64,000 bases of DNA. Source: Pleodorina starrii. Its lineage: Eukaryota > Chlorophyta > Chlorophyceae > Chlamydomonadales > Volvocaceae. Shown here one piece after another: positions 9,323 through 20,800 of the stretch (its first letter is position 1; each line of letters opens with the position of its first letter). Where the stretch lies: assembly GCA_030267565.1 (NCBI GenBank), contig BRXU01000007.1, forward strand, positions 3,286,001 to 3,350,000. The letters run 5' to 3'. The notes below the pieces were generated by a model. That model was given only the letters and a program-made list of their open reading frames with translations, was not told the DNA's origin and made no database searches. The translations under genes and the position numbers were made by a program.

Positions 9323-12147
9323 TCACGAGCTCCCCGCCAAAGCGTCCCCTCCCGCCGCCGCCACCGAAGGCGCATCCACCGTCGACTGAATCACCGCGCA
9401 GCCCAGGCAGCGGCCGCCCTGGTAAAACACCGCGTACTGCCCCGCCGCCAGACCCTGGTCATTCTGCTCCAAAACCACGGTGCCGTACGAGTCTGCTCCG
9501 TAGGTGTCGTCGCCTGCGGCGTCGTGCAGGCGCAGCTGGCACTGGTACATGTTGGGCCCGTGGCGGACCTTGACGTAGAGCGGCTCGCCGATCCGCGGGT
9601 CGGTGCTGGCGGGCCGCGCGGCGGCGTCCAGCCAGTTGAAGGGACCGCACGTAAAGGTGTTGCGCTGCTTGTCCGGGTCGTAGTACTGCCGAGAAACCAG
9701 TACGGCGTTTCGGAGCGTGTCCTTGGCCACCACGTACCTGCGAGTGCAGGGCACAAGAGTACGACGGGCAACATATGTACGACGGGCGGCACCACCCTGA
9801 ACCCACGCGTGGTGGGCTGGGCACGGGCGCGTTGGGAAAGCCCCCCGCACACTCCAAGCCACGCGCCCATCACCCAGCCACCCCCCCCATTACCGCCTTC
9901 CTTCCTTGTGTGACTGAGCGACTTATCGCCCGACACCTCCCTCCCTCCCTCCCTCCCTTCCCCAGCCAGGCACCCACCACGGTCCCCCAGGCAGTTTGAT
10001 GCCTCCCCGTTGCCCCACTGTATAAAACCAGTAGCCCGCGTGCAGCCCCAGCGGCTGGCCGCTCTCGGCCTCCAAGATGGGCCCCGGCCACTCGCCCAGG
10101 TGCTCCCGGACAAACTCGTGGAACTTGACCTGCGCGGGCCCCCGCAAGTGCCGTACATTTGCCGTAGATATAAGTACTGTGCGCGGTGTGCAAGTGGCCC
10201 CGTGGGCCCCACACGCAGGTGTCGCATTACACACGTGATGGCCACGTTGGCAATCATGCGGGCGGCTTACGGCGCGGCACGCTCACTCCGGAGCCCTCGG
10301 AGAGCACGGGGGCGGATGGAGGCGCGTGGGGTTGCCTTGCTCGTGCCGTCCGCGTAATTGTAGGGAAGCATACGGCACGTGACAAGGCGTGGTGCGCCCC
10401 TTGACGGATAGCCCCCGTTGTGGGGCGGGGGACACATGTTGCCAGCCATATACGGCGCGTACACATGTACTGCCTCATGCCTCATTCATGCGGGTAAAAA
10501 GAAACGCTGAGTTGCACGAGTTGCACAAAAGACCCCGCTGCACCTCTCCCTCACCTTGCCGAGGAAGCAGATGCCCTGGCTGTCCTTTCGGTTCTTGTTG
10601 GCCAGATCCGCAGCTGCCGCCAGCTTCCGCACCTGCACATTGCGAGGGACCCGCCTCACATCCCATTCGAAGTAGTACCCAAGCAGCAGCCGGGACATCA
10701 GCCAGCCGCCGCCGAAGTGGCGCCAGCAGCAGGCGTACTGGCAATGCTCCGGCGAATGTGGCCCATCAAATGGGAGCGCGAACACTTTGAGACGCTCTGG
10801 CGGTTGGCACAGGACGGCGTGCCGCTCCCCGGCAACAGCCACATCAGGGGAGCGGCACCAGAACAATGCAAGTGCGGCGCGTACGGGGGAGCCGGCCCAC
10901 ACGCATGCTCGCCGCGTGCACACCACTTCTGGGAGTGCCCGGTGGCGCAAGCGGTGGTGCAGCAGATCGCCGCCCACGTGCCCGGGCCCATCACCCGGGC
11001 AAACGTGTGGCTGGCGGAGCCACCGCCAGGCGTGCAGCAGTGCGTGTGGGACGTGATCTGCCTGGCGGCACTCACGGCCATGGAACGGGCGCGCGTGGGG
11101 CTGTGGGCAGTCAGGAACTCGCCTACCGCCCCGGATGCCCCAGACCCAGTCGAGGTGGCCAAGGCGCGCGCAGCGCTAGATTTTTGGCAGCGTGTGCGGG
11201 GGTTTGCGGAGCTAGACGTGCCAAGGCGGGGATGGGAGGGGGTAGGGCCTGACCATCCCATCCTGGCGGTGGTCAACGGCCACTTTCAGTGTGTGCAGCA
11301 CGCAGGGATGGGTATGGAGGGAGAGGGAGGGGTCGTGGAGTGAGGGGATGAAGGGGCTTTAGGGGTGAGGGAGGGAACTTAGGGCGTCGAGGCAGGGAGG
11401 CGTGAGAGGAGGGGAGGTGGGGGGGTTCCTTTGGGTCCGAGAGGACTTAGGGTGCAGAGACCGCCGCGGGCTGCCTTTTGTAGGCGAGGGAGGCTTTAGG
11501 GAGCGGGTATAGCGAGAGTGAGGCGAGTTGGCGAGGTGCCGCCTAGTGCGAACTATAGCTCCGTCACCTAGCCCGCTGCCGCAAGGCCCGCTCCCGACCT
11601 CCTGCCGCGTCGAGGCCAAGCGGCGCTCTGGAGCTCGGCCTCTAGGGGCCACCCCCCGGCCTCTCCGGGGCCGTCGTAGTAGGAGTAGTAGTAGGGGTAG
11701 GGCGCGCGCTGTCTTGGGTTCTCCTTTGGTGCTGACCGCCCACGAGCCGGACCAAGCTCGGGGCAGGTTCTCAGCGCTTTGTTTTCGCGCCTAGAGGAGC
11801 ACCGCCAGCCGGTAGCAGGCCGGCCGGGCGCCCCGGCGCTGCAAGGACTTCAGGGCGGGCAGGACAGCGCGGGCGCCGCGTAGTGCGCCGGCGCGACTGC
11901 TGTTTGTGCGGACGAAGGGCCCAGCTGCCGTATAAGGCAGGCTGTGAGCTCAAGCTTTTGGGGAGCCGCTGCGCCGTACACCCGTATATGGGGTATACGA
12001 CGCAGCCAGCTCTGCGTCGAGCAGGAGGGGGTAGCGGCCCCTCACGCCCTTCTCCCACCGCAAGGGGGAGAGTGCTTAGGCGGTCTTTCCGTCGGGGCTG
12101 GGTTAGCAGCCCCTGGCCAGCGTCAGGGCCCGGTCAGATACTGTAAC

Positions 12148-12190
<43 letters not shown>

Positions 12191-14533
12191 TCCACACACT
12201 CCTCTCCAACGGGCGGGAGTTCCACACACGCCCGGGCGCCACTCGCTCGGCTCGCCCCTCCTCTTGGAGGGGCGTTCGCTAACGCCGTCTCTGTCTCCGT
12301 CTCCGTCTCCGTCTCTGTCTCCGTCTCCGCTGCGGTATTTCCTTTTTTTTACCCTCCTCTCGGAGCGGCTGCCGCCGCCGGCGGGTCGTCTGGCTACAAT
12401 GGGACACCCAATCCGGCACCCCGGCACCCCGGCACGGCACGGCACCCAGAGACGCCGCACCTGCGACTTGGTCAGGCAGCCCAGCGGGAACATGACCCGC
12501 GACAGCTGGCGGGGACTGAGGTTGGCCAGAAAGTAGGTCTGGTCCTTCACCGCGTCCGGCGTCAGCAGCAACCGCACCTCCTCCCCCTCCTCCTCATCCA
12601 CTGCCGTGTCTGCCTCCCCACCACCAGCACCACCAGCAGCACCACCGCCAGCCGCCGCACGGCGCGCGCCAGCGTCGGCGGTGTAACCCACGGGTACTGA
12701 CCCATGGGTCGGTGCCGCGCCGGGCGCCTGCTGCTGGCGCCCCCACGCCGCAGACGCCGGCCCGCTGGTGGACGCCGCGGCGTGGCTGGCTCGCCGCTCA
12801 GCCTCCACCTCCACCTCTTCACTCCCCCTCCCGAAGCCGCTGCTGCTGCCGCGGCCGCTGCTGCTGCTGTCCTCAACTCCCGTCCCTCCGCAAGTCTCCT
12901 GCCGCTCCGTCTCCTGCCGCTCCGTCTCCTGCTGCTGCTGCTGCTCCGGCGGCAGCGGCGCCCGCCGCTGCCTCGGCACCCGCTCGACGCGCGCGTAGTG
13001 CCCCGACGCGACGCGGTCGAATGCGGGTCCGTGGGTACGGTCCAGGTAGTCGTAGAAGGCCCCGAACTTGACGCGGCTGTTGCACCACATGTCCGGGTTG
13101 GGCGTGCGGCCGGCGCGAATCTCCTCCACGCTGCTAGACACCACACGGTCCCAGTACTCAGTGGTCAGAGGGACCACCTCCAGCGGAACGCCAAGCGACT
13201 CGCAGACCTGCGCCGTCAGGCACGTGCGTGCATGCGTGGATGCGTGGATGCGTGGATGTGGGAGGGAGGGAGGGAGGGAGACAGTGAAACGTCCTGAGCT
13301 TGCAAGCTGACGGGCTGCTTGACGCAGGAAGGCACAAGCAACCCACATCAGGTGCTTTGGCGGCATGACATGACATGACGGCGGTGGCCGAGGGTACCGC
13401 GTGGTGTTGTGTGTTTTGGCAGTACCCTTTGCCGTACCTGTCGGGCGTACTGCAGGTCCTCTTCCCAGGGGCACGCATCCCAAAAATTCCTGCGGGCGGC
13501 AGGGGCGCACGGCCAGGGGTGTAAGGCGTTGGAAACGCGAGGCGGGGCGGGGGGCGGGGGCGGGGGCAGGGAACTGCCAGTCAGTCACAGACCGAACCCC
13601 GAGCTCCGGCTCCGAGCTCGTGGGCCTCTGCTTTGAGGCCGCAACTGACTCCATGGGAGACCGGCCGCGCGGTACCGCAACCGCGCCGCAACAGCCCCCG
13701 TCCTGCCGCCGCCGCCCCACCGTCTCCCTGCCCCACACCTCAAAAGTACTTCGCTGCGTGCGGTTGACACATCAGGGTTTTAATTGCCCCTTGAGGGTTT
13801 GCCCCCGGCCCACCCAGCCTGCCCCTCTCCCAGCTGCGGTACCTGAAGTCCTCCTGGAACCAGATCTGCAGGTAGAAGGCGCGGCAGCTGTGTCCTGCGG
13901 CCCGCAGCAGCCTCAGCGCCAGGCTGCTGTCCACTCCGCCGCTCAGCAGCACCGCCACGTTGAGCCGCTTGCCGGGCTCGCAGCTGGGGGCAGAGGTCGC
14001 GGGAGAGCCCGCACACACCGGCGGGGATTTGGGTCACAGCTCACAGGCCGGGGGAAGGGTGGGCGCGGAGGGCAAGGTCTTAAGGTGACGCTGGGACGCT
14101 GGAACGCGGAAGGGCGTTGCAAGAGCATGGAATATTGGTTGTGTGGATGGTTTTGGGATTGGCTTTGGGGAGAGGGTAAGGTGGCGCTGCTTGGGGTTGG
14201 GCGCCGGGTGCCATCGAGGCGGAGGACTTACCCGGCCATGAGGAGGTCGTGGTTGGCCCAGTCCTCGGGGGCCGGCGCCACGAAGCCGTCATCTTGTTGC
14301 GCTGGAGCGGGATTGGCGGCCAGCGGCGGTAGAGGCGTGCTGCTGGTCGGGATGTCCTGGATGCCGGCGACGCGAGCGGCGGTGGTGCTCCGGCGTCGCA
14401 CCGCCGCGGCGGCGTCGCTGCCCCGGCGAGGGCACGACCGACCGACAGCTGGCAGCACGATGATGCTTCCAAGGCGAGCGTCTCCCAAACTCAAGGCCGA
14501 TTTACATGCTCGGAAGAAGAGAGGTGAGTGCAT
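9323..14533 (-). CDS. MNMA: tRNA-specific 2-thiouridylase (MnmA/TRMU), organellar
   Basis: There are seven exons: 14232-14533, 13843-13983, 13438-13489, 12461-13207, 10555-10632, 9978-10129 and 9323-9737. All phases agree and they code for about 628 residues. MnmA adenylates and thiolates U34 of Lys, Glu and Gln tRNAs, and in algae and plants it serves organelles. The Arg/Ala/Ser-rich first 100 residues look like a transit peptide. Visible motifs are the PP-loop SGGVDS (115-120), ACPWEEDLQYARQ, TPNPDMWCN with catalytic Cys207, ASGHYAR, KDQTYFL, DSQGICFLGK with the persulfide-forming Cys436, HAGYWFYTVGQR and GGPWYVVAKD. Exon 4 carries about 130 extra low-complexity residues (Gln, Ser, Ala, Gly) between GHYARVER and the LLLTPDAVKDQ motif. 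The large fourth intron (10633-12460) contains an antisense LINE fragment. A start at 14533 is chosen as the first ATG of the open exon. Confidence 0.93.
10717..11343 (+). pseudogene. 5'-truncated LINE reverse transcriptase C-terminus (zf-RVT-like)
   Basis: This open frame of about 209 codons is carried antisense in the large MnmA intron. It contains a tract EHFETLWRLAQDGVPLPG, then CKCGAYGGAG..H..HHFWECPVAQAVVQQI. That Cys-Cys-His-Cys arrangement is the zinc-binding tail found after the reverse-transcriptase domain of non-LTR retrotransposons, which are abundant in volvocine algae. The catalytic reverse-transcriptase domain is missing, so the copy is 5'-truncated, as LINE insertions usually are. 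About 800 bp of non-coding sequence and an (AC)n tail follow. The frame is intact to its TGA, so the insertion may be fairly young. The family assignment rests on pattern memory and not on a search. Confidence 0.65.
11344..12148 (+). mobile_element. Probable LINE 3' UTR inside MnmA intron
   Basis: Non-coding sequence between the zinc-finger ORF stop and the (AC)n tract. It includes a G-rich part with CTTTAGGG-like words at 11350-11510 and a hairpin-rich part at 12000-12080. Its assignment to the LINE rests on position only. Confidence 0.45.
12149..12189. repeat. (AC)n microsatellite, probable LINE tail
   Basis: About 20 AC units, directly after CTGTAACG. Located at the 3' side of the LINE fragment on its sense strand. 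Confidence 0.9.
12271..12354 (+). repeat. Dispersed intronic element, copy 1 (antisense to MnmA)
   Basis: Contains GTTCGCTAACGCCGTCTC, a (GTCTCC)n expansion, CCGCTGCGGTATTT and a T-run ending TTTACCC. It is antisense to MnmA. Its T-rich end faces exon 4 (ends 12461), about 107 bp away, on the donor side. Confidence 0.7.
12699..12710. repeat. Palindrome GACCCATGGGTC, copy 2 (MnmA exon 4)
   Basis: Exact copy in the low-complexity insert of MnmA, where it encodes part of PTHGS. A variant, ACCCACGGGT, lies 13 bp to its left. Confidence 0.9.
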
Positions 14534-14892
14534 ATTATACTAACAAGTAGGTGCCGAGCAGCCTATCGATGGGTCTTCAATTCGGTGGTTATGATTAAAA
14601 GAAATTAATACGAATATAGAAGAAAACCGCTACAAAATAATTGCCGAGGCTCAAGCGCAGAAGCGGTGAACTGTTCGTACTAACCACAGAAACCGTCACT
14701 CGCCCCCGGAACAACCCCCGAGCCCCGACTTTAGCCAACGCAGCAGCGGCGTAAGGAATTGCTGTTCTCTGCATTATTATGCTCGCTGCCTAAGGTGCTC
14801 AGGGCATCACTGGCAGCGCGCAAACGCAAGCATCGACCTAGGCGCAACATGTCTGCAATAATTCATCCTTTGATCTGAGTGGTACCCTTCAA
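14534..14892. promoter_or_regulatory. Divergent MnmA/COG1 intergenic promoter region
   Basis: The start codons of MnmA (minus) and COG1 (plus) are 359 bp apart, head to head, so both promoters and 5' UTRs must lie here unless there are upstream non-coding exons. The 14580-14660 part is AT-rich (AAAAGAAATTAATACG), which contrasts with the neighbouring GC-rich exons. Confidence 0.6.
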
Positions 14893-17800
14893 ATGCTGCA
14901 GCCTAGTGCGGGGTCTGGGAAGGTCCCAGGCCCTGGCCAGCTGAAGCAACCAGTGCTGACAGATGCGCAGCGTGGAGCTGAGGCACTGTTCACTACAAAG
15001 ACCATCTCAGAGATTCGTGAGGTACGCGGATGGGCTAGGAGGATGGCAGTTTCAAGGCCGATCACTTAATGGAGACCTAAACCTTAGCCCAGTTTTGGGG
15101 TCGGACGCCAATGTCGCCTTGCTGGTCGTCACTCTTGGATCAAGGATCTCAGGCTTGCCTGTTGCACTGGCACTTAACCTCCCGTGCAGATTGAGGTCCG
15201 CACCAGGAAGGACATTGAGCAGAAGAAGCTGCAGCTGAGAAATCTGGTTGGAGACTCATATCGGTGGGTTGGGGAAAGCGGAGCTTTCGCCAGCTGGTCG
15301 CTGTCCGAAAGCCGAAACCAGGTTACACAACACCCTCGGCGCTGTCCGGGTTATTACGCTCCCCCCCGCAGGGACCTCATTGACAGCGCGGACAAAATTC
15401 TCGCTATCGCCAACAACACCACAACCATCCTGAACAATGTCCGCAGCATCCAGGTGAGCATTGCCTAGCCTGCAGCAAGACCCAAGTTGCAACTCGTGGC
15501 CGCTCCCGACCCAACCCCAGCATCCAGCTCTCGCACGACAGCGCCGTCCTCCGACCTCTGCGCCTTGCCACGCCAGCGCTACAATCCCTCCAATACCGCT
15601 GCCTCTGCCCAGGCTACCAACCCTGCCCTAATAATTCCATACCTTTCCACCCTCGCACCCCGGTTCCCAGTGCCACGTATGCCGGTCTTGTAAGCCACCA
15701 ACTCCCCGCCCCAATAACTTCCTCTTCGCCACCTCTTCGCCACCTCTCCCCACCTCTCCACACCTCTGCCCCCGTCGGGTCTTGCCGCTCTCTCCGCCAT
15801 CCCCTCTTCACTCCGCAGGAGTCCTTCACCGGACTGGCCCACAACTTCACGTCGTCGGATGCGCTGCTGAACGAAAAGCGCGACTCGCTCACAAAGCACG
15901 AGGAGCTCTACGGTGAGAACCCGCAACCCCGTTGCCACCCTCCTTGCCCCGCTCCCCGGACTGTCTTTCTCTCTCTAGATACGCCATCCCGCCACGCCCC
16001 GCCTCTCCCACCAATACCCACCGCATCGCGCATTGCAACAACTCCCCCGCTCCCCCTCCCGCGGCTCCGCAGCCGTCGGCTCCCGCGTCAAGTACCTGGT
16101 GGACACACCCGAGCTGATCTGGGGCTGCCTGGACGCGCGCCGCTTCCTGGACGCCTCCCGCCGCTTCCTGCGCGCGCAGCACGTGCACGACCTGCTTGCC
16201 TCCAGCTTCTCGCCGGCGGCGCTGTCCAAGTTCCCGCTGCTGCGGCACCACTGGCCGACCGTCACCAAGTTCAAGTGAGGGGCAGCAGACGGGGAGAGGG
16301 AAAGGGTCAGAGGGAAAGGGGGGCCCGGGGAGAGAAGTGGAGGGAGGGAGGTAAGGGGATGGGGTTCCTTGTGCGGTTCGCCCTCGTTGGTATGGTCCTT
16401 GGAAAGGGAGGGAAGGTGGGAGGGAGGGAGGGAAGGAGGATGTCCAAGGTAGACGCGCCATTACGGGACTGGAGACAGCCTGGTCGACATCAAAGCAGCA
16501 ACCCGATCCAACCCGACACGACACACATCCATTCACGGCCTAGTTAAGTTTTCACTTCCAACGACGACGGCGGCGGCATCCGAAGCCAGTGACCCCGCAA
16601 CTCAGGAGGCCTCCGCGCTTCCTACTCCGTGCCGCCCACCCGCCCCGCACCTCGACCCGCAACCCGCATTTCGCCCTTTTGTGCCCCTCAGGAAGCAGGT
16701 GGTGGATGCGGTGCAGGCGGTGCTGGCGGGTGAGCGGCAGGTGGCCACCGACATGGCGGCGGATCTGCTGGCATCGCTGGCGTCGCTGCAGGGGCTGGAC
16801 TCCACTGCGCTGCTGCAGGTGCGTGGGTGTGCGTGCGTGTGGGTGTGGGTGTGTGCGTGTGGGTGTAGGGAGGTGTGCGTGTGGGTGTAGGGAGGTGTGC
16901 GTGTGGGTGTAGGGAGGTGTGCGTGTGGGTGTAGGGAGGTGTGCGTGTGGGTGTAGGGAGGTGTGCGTGTGGGTGTAGGGAGGTGTGCGTGTGGGTGTAG
17001 GGAGGTGTGCGTGTGGGTGTAGGGAGGTGTGCGTGTGGGTGTAGGGAGGTGTGCGTGTGGGTGTGTGCGTGTGGGTGTGGGGGGGTGTGCGTGTGCGCGG
17101 GATGGAGGCTGAGGAGAACGAGAGCCTGGCATGGAGGAAGGAGTAAGGAGTAGGGAAAGTAGGATGGCTGTCGTGCGCGTCGTCGTCGTCGTCGTCATCG
17201 AGGGCTGACGGAGTCGCACTGCCCGCATGACGCCAGCGTACCCACATACCGTACCTCGTCAGCGACGTAAGGGAACCAGAGCGCGCTGCTTTGATGATCG
17301 GCGTCGCGCTCCGCGCCTCCCGCACGTCGCCCCCTCCCTCCCTTTCCACAGGTCTTCCTCTCATCCCGCCGCGCCTTGATTGGTCAGCTCGTGGCCAGCG
17401 CCGCCGCCGCCTCGGGTGACGCCGCGCCGGCGGCCGCTGCGGAGGTTCTCTCGGCGCTGGCGCAGGCGGCGCAGCTGACCATCGCCCAGGTCGGCGAGCT
17501 CTTCCTCGCCACCGTCGGCGGGCCGGCCGCCGGCCGCGGCGGCGGCGCCGACGCGACCTGCTTGCTGCAGCAACGCTGTCGGGAGGACGAGGCGGATTAC
17601 TCTGAGCTGCTCTTCGGCGGCCGCACGACCAACGCGGCCGGCGCTGCCACCGACGGCGCCGCCGCCGCGTCGGCGCCGGAGGCGGACGCCTGGCGGCGCA
17701 CCAACCGGGCCGTAGTGGAGCGCCTGGCGGCGCTGTCGTCGGGGCAGGTCGAGCAAGCGTGCGTGGGCTGGCTGCGCGCCGTGGCTGAGGATTTCAGCGC

Positions 17801-20800
17801 GCAGAGCCCACGGCTGCTGGCGGGGCTGTCGAGCGCGGCAGCGCTTGTGGAGGTGGAAGCGCAGGTTCGCGGCGCGATCGCGGGCTGGCAACACCCCGGC
17901 CTGGCGGCGGGCGCGGCCGGCGGCGGCAGCGCCGCCGCCGGCGGCGGCGGCCACGGCGCGAAGCGCGCGCGCATGCTGCACCACCACTCCACCGGCTCGC
18001 TCCTGTCGCCGAAGGCGGCCGGCGTGGCGGCGGCGGCGCAGCCGCCGACCCATGGGTCAGTGGGCGCCGACGGCGCCGACGCGCCGCACCTGGGCAGCTG
18101 GGAGTCGGTGGCGGAGTGGGTCGTGGGCCGGCAGCTCAACGTGTGGCTGGAAGTCTTCCACCAGCCGTTTGTCGTACGCTCCAGGGAGCTCATTGAGGAG
18201 AGCTTCGCCGCCGTCGGCCGCTCGCTCGACGGGCCGCTGGACGAGTGCCTGCGCGCCGCGGCGGAGGCGGAGCTGGAGCCGGCGGGCTGCATCATCACGC
18301 GCAGCTGGCCGCTGGAGGGCTGGGACGGTCCGACGACAGCGGCGACGGCGGCGGGGGCGGCGGACGACCCGCACGGCGCCGCCGCGCGCAGCAGATCGGG
18401 ATCCGTCGGCCGCAGTGAGGCGGTCATGGCGGCGGCTGGCGCCGGCGCGAACGGCACGGCGGCGGCGGGCGTCGGCGGCGGCGCTGCCGCCGCCGCGGCG
18501 GCGGCGGGCGGCAGGGCGTACCGCCAGCAGGTCTCTGTCATTCAGCGTCGATTCGATGAGGACCTCCGAGCTATCTTGCAGGTGAGGACGGACGGGGGCG
18601 TGAGCGTGCGCATGCGCCCAGTGACCCGTGACCTGTCATGTGCATGCGCCCAGGCTGGTTGAACCCCTGATCATCCTTACCCTCCTCTCCTCTCCGTATC
18701 CTCTCCTCTTCTCCCTCTCACGCTCTGCATCCGTATCGATTGCGCTTTCCCTCCCCATCCCTCTGCCTCCCTCCCTCTCCGCCGGTCGCTGCAACCAAGT
18801 ACGGTACCCACGACGCACTGCGCCTCTCAATCCCCCTTCCCGTATCCGTGTCCGTTTCCGCACCCGGGTCCGCATCCGGGTCCGTGTCCGTGCATCCGTG
18901 CAGGCTGCGCTGCTTCTGGTGGGCACCGCAGACAGCGCCGTGTGGCCGCCCGGCATCCACTCGACGCCCGTCTCCGCGTCGCCGTCGACGGCGTCGCTGC
19001 CGCGCGTCGCCTCGGATGCCGCCACCGCCGCTGCCGGCCAGCCTCTGGCGGGCCTCCTGGCGTACCCTCACCACCCCCACCACCCCCAGCATCCCCACCA
19101 CCGATCGTCTCTGCACGCCCTCGCTGCCATCAAGCGCGACATGCAGGTGCGTGCGTGTACGGTATGCGTGCGTGCATGCGTGCGCGTGTGCGCGTGTGTG
19201 CGTGTGGTTGCGAGTTGCGCTGGGGGCTTTGCTGCCGGAGGGGCGATGAGGGGCTCTTGAGGGCCTGAAATGCTGCGGTGCCGCTGTCCGGCTGCCCAGC
19301 TGGCCCCGGTCGGGTCGGCTGCCCGGCGGTTGCCGCCGTCGTGCCGCTGCCGCTGCCCTCCATTTCAGTTTAAATCAACAAACAACCACTTATCTCGTCA
19401 AACCCTGCACGGGCTCCGGCGTATACGTGGATAACCCCCAAACTTGAAACCCGCAACTGCCTTTTCCACTCTGCTGCGGCCCCGCAATAACGTCCATGCT
19501 GCGCCTCGCCCCCCGCCCCGTCCCGCCCTGCCCCGCCACGCCACGCCCATCCCCATGGCCCTCTGCAGGGCAGCCGTGCCGCAGAGCTGGAGCCGTTTGT
19601 GCAGTCCAAGTGCATAGAGCTGGTCACGGCCATCGCCGGCAGGTGGGTCGGAAGAGCTGGATAAAGAAGACCGGCGAGACGCGGCCGCCAGCAGAATCTG
19701 CCCACTCCCGGGCCTCTGCCCCGCCCTGCGCTGCATTTCACTCATGGAAGCCTGAACTGCCCTATCCTGCCGCCGCCTTCACCCGCCCTTGTCCCGCCCC
19801 AGGCTGCAGTCGCGGCTGGACCAGCTGGGTCAGCCCCGGGAGGGTCCCGGAGGCGCCTCCGCCGCCGAGCAGGTGGTGCTGGTGGGGCGTCTGGCGTCGG
19901 CGCTGGCAACCGACTCGCGCTACCTGCCCATTGTGCTGGGCTCGCCGGAGGCGTGGAAGGTGTGGGGCGGCTGGCAGTGGGAGAGGCGCAGCGGGGAGGG
20001 AGGCGCGGAAGGAGGGGAGGCGGTGCAAGGGAAGGGAACCCAGGGGGAGCAAGGCCACCGGGGGCGACGAGGGAAGGAGGGGAGGCAAAGCATACACGCT
20101 GCGTCTTCGATCTCCATCCGACCATCCCCATCCTCCAACCCTCTTTCCTACTGGTATATTTGGAGGTCATGGTCATCTAGGGGTCTGGTCTGGTTGCTGC
20201 AACAAGATCCAGCGACCGACCCATTGCATCGTTCCCGCCCTGCCACTCCCCGTCTTACCCACGCGCCTCCCCCAGGCCGCCGTCTCCGCCGGCGCCGGCC
20301 CCGGCGGCGCCTCCTCCACCGCCGTGGGCCGCGCCGCCGCCGGCCGCCTCGGTGGCGCGCGCGGCGCCGCCGCCAACGCGCGCCTGGCCGGCGTGCTCGA
20401 GAAGCTGCGGTCCGCGGCGGTGGCTGCGTACCGCTGCTGGGCCAGCTGGGCTGCTGTGAGTCTGTCGGGGGAGCTGCGGGCGCTGGTGCTGGCGGACGAC
20501 CTGCTGTGCACCAATGCGGTGCCGCTGTCCTGGCAGGTGGGTAAAGGGAAGGAGGATGGCAGGTGGGTAAAGGGGAGGAGGATGGCAGGTGGGTGAAAGG
20601 GAGGAGGGTGGCAGGTGGGAAATGCCGGTAGTGTGGACAAGGGTTGATATCGATACAGCGGTGGAAGGAAGGGATTAGGCGGGTGGGTGGGGGTGGGTGG
20701 GTCAGAAGGGCGAACCGCGTGGACCCCGTAGCGAAGCGAGGCGGAGCTGGCAAACGGACGGCCGACCGCCTAGGACGCTGTTTATGGCAGGTGGGCGCGC

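Noticed and set aside
11350..11510. TTTAGGG-like telomeric words
   Set aside because: Isolated words such as CTTTAGGGG and CTTAGGG without a tandem array. Expected by chance in G-rich DNA.
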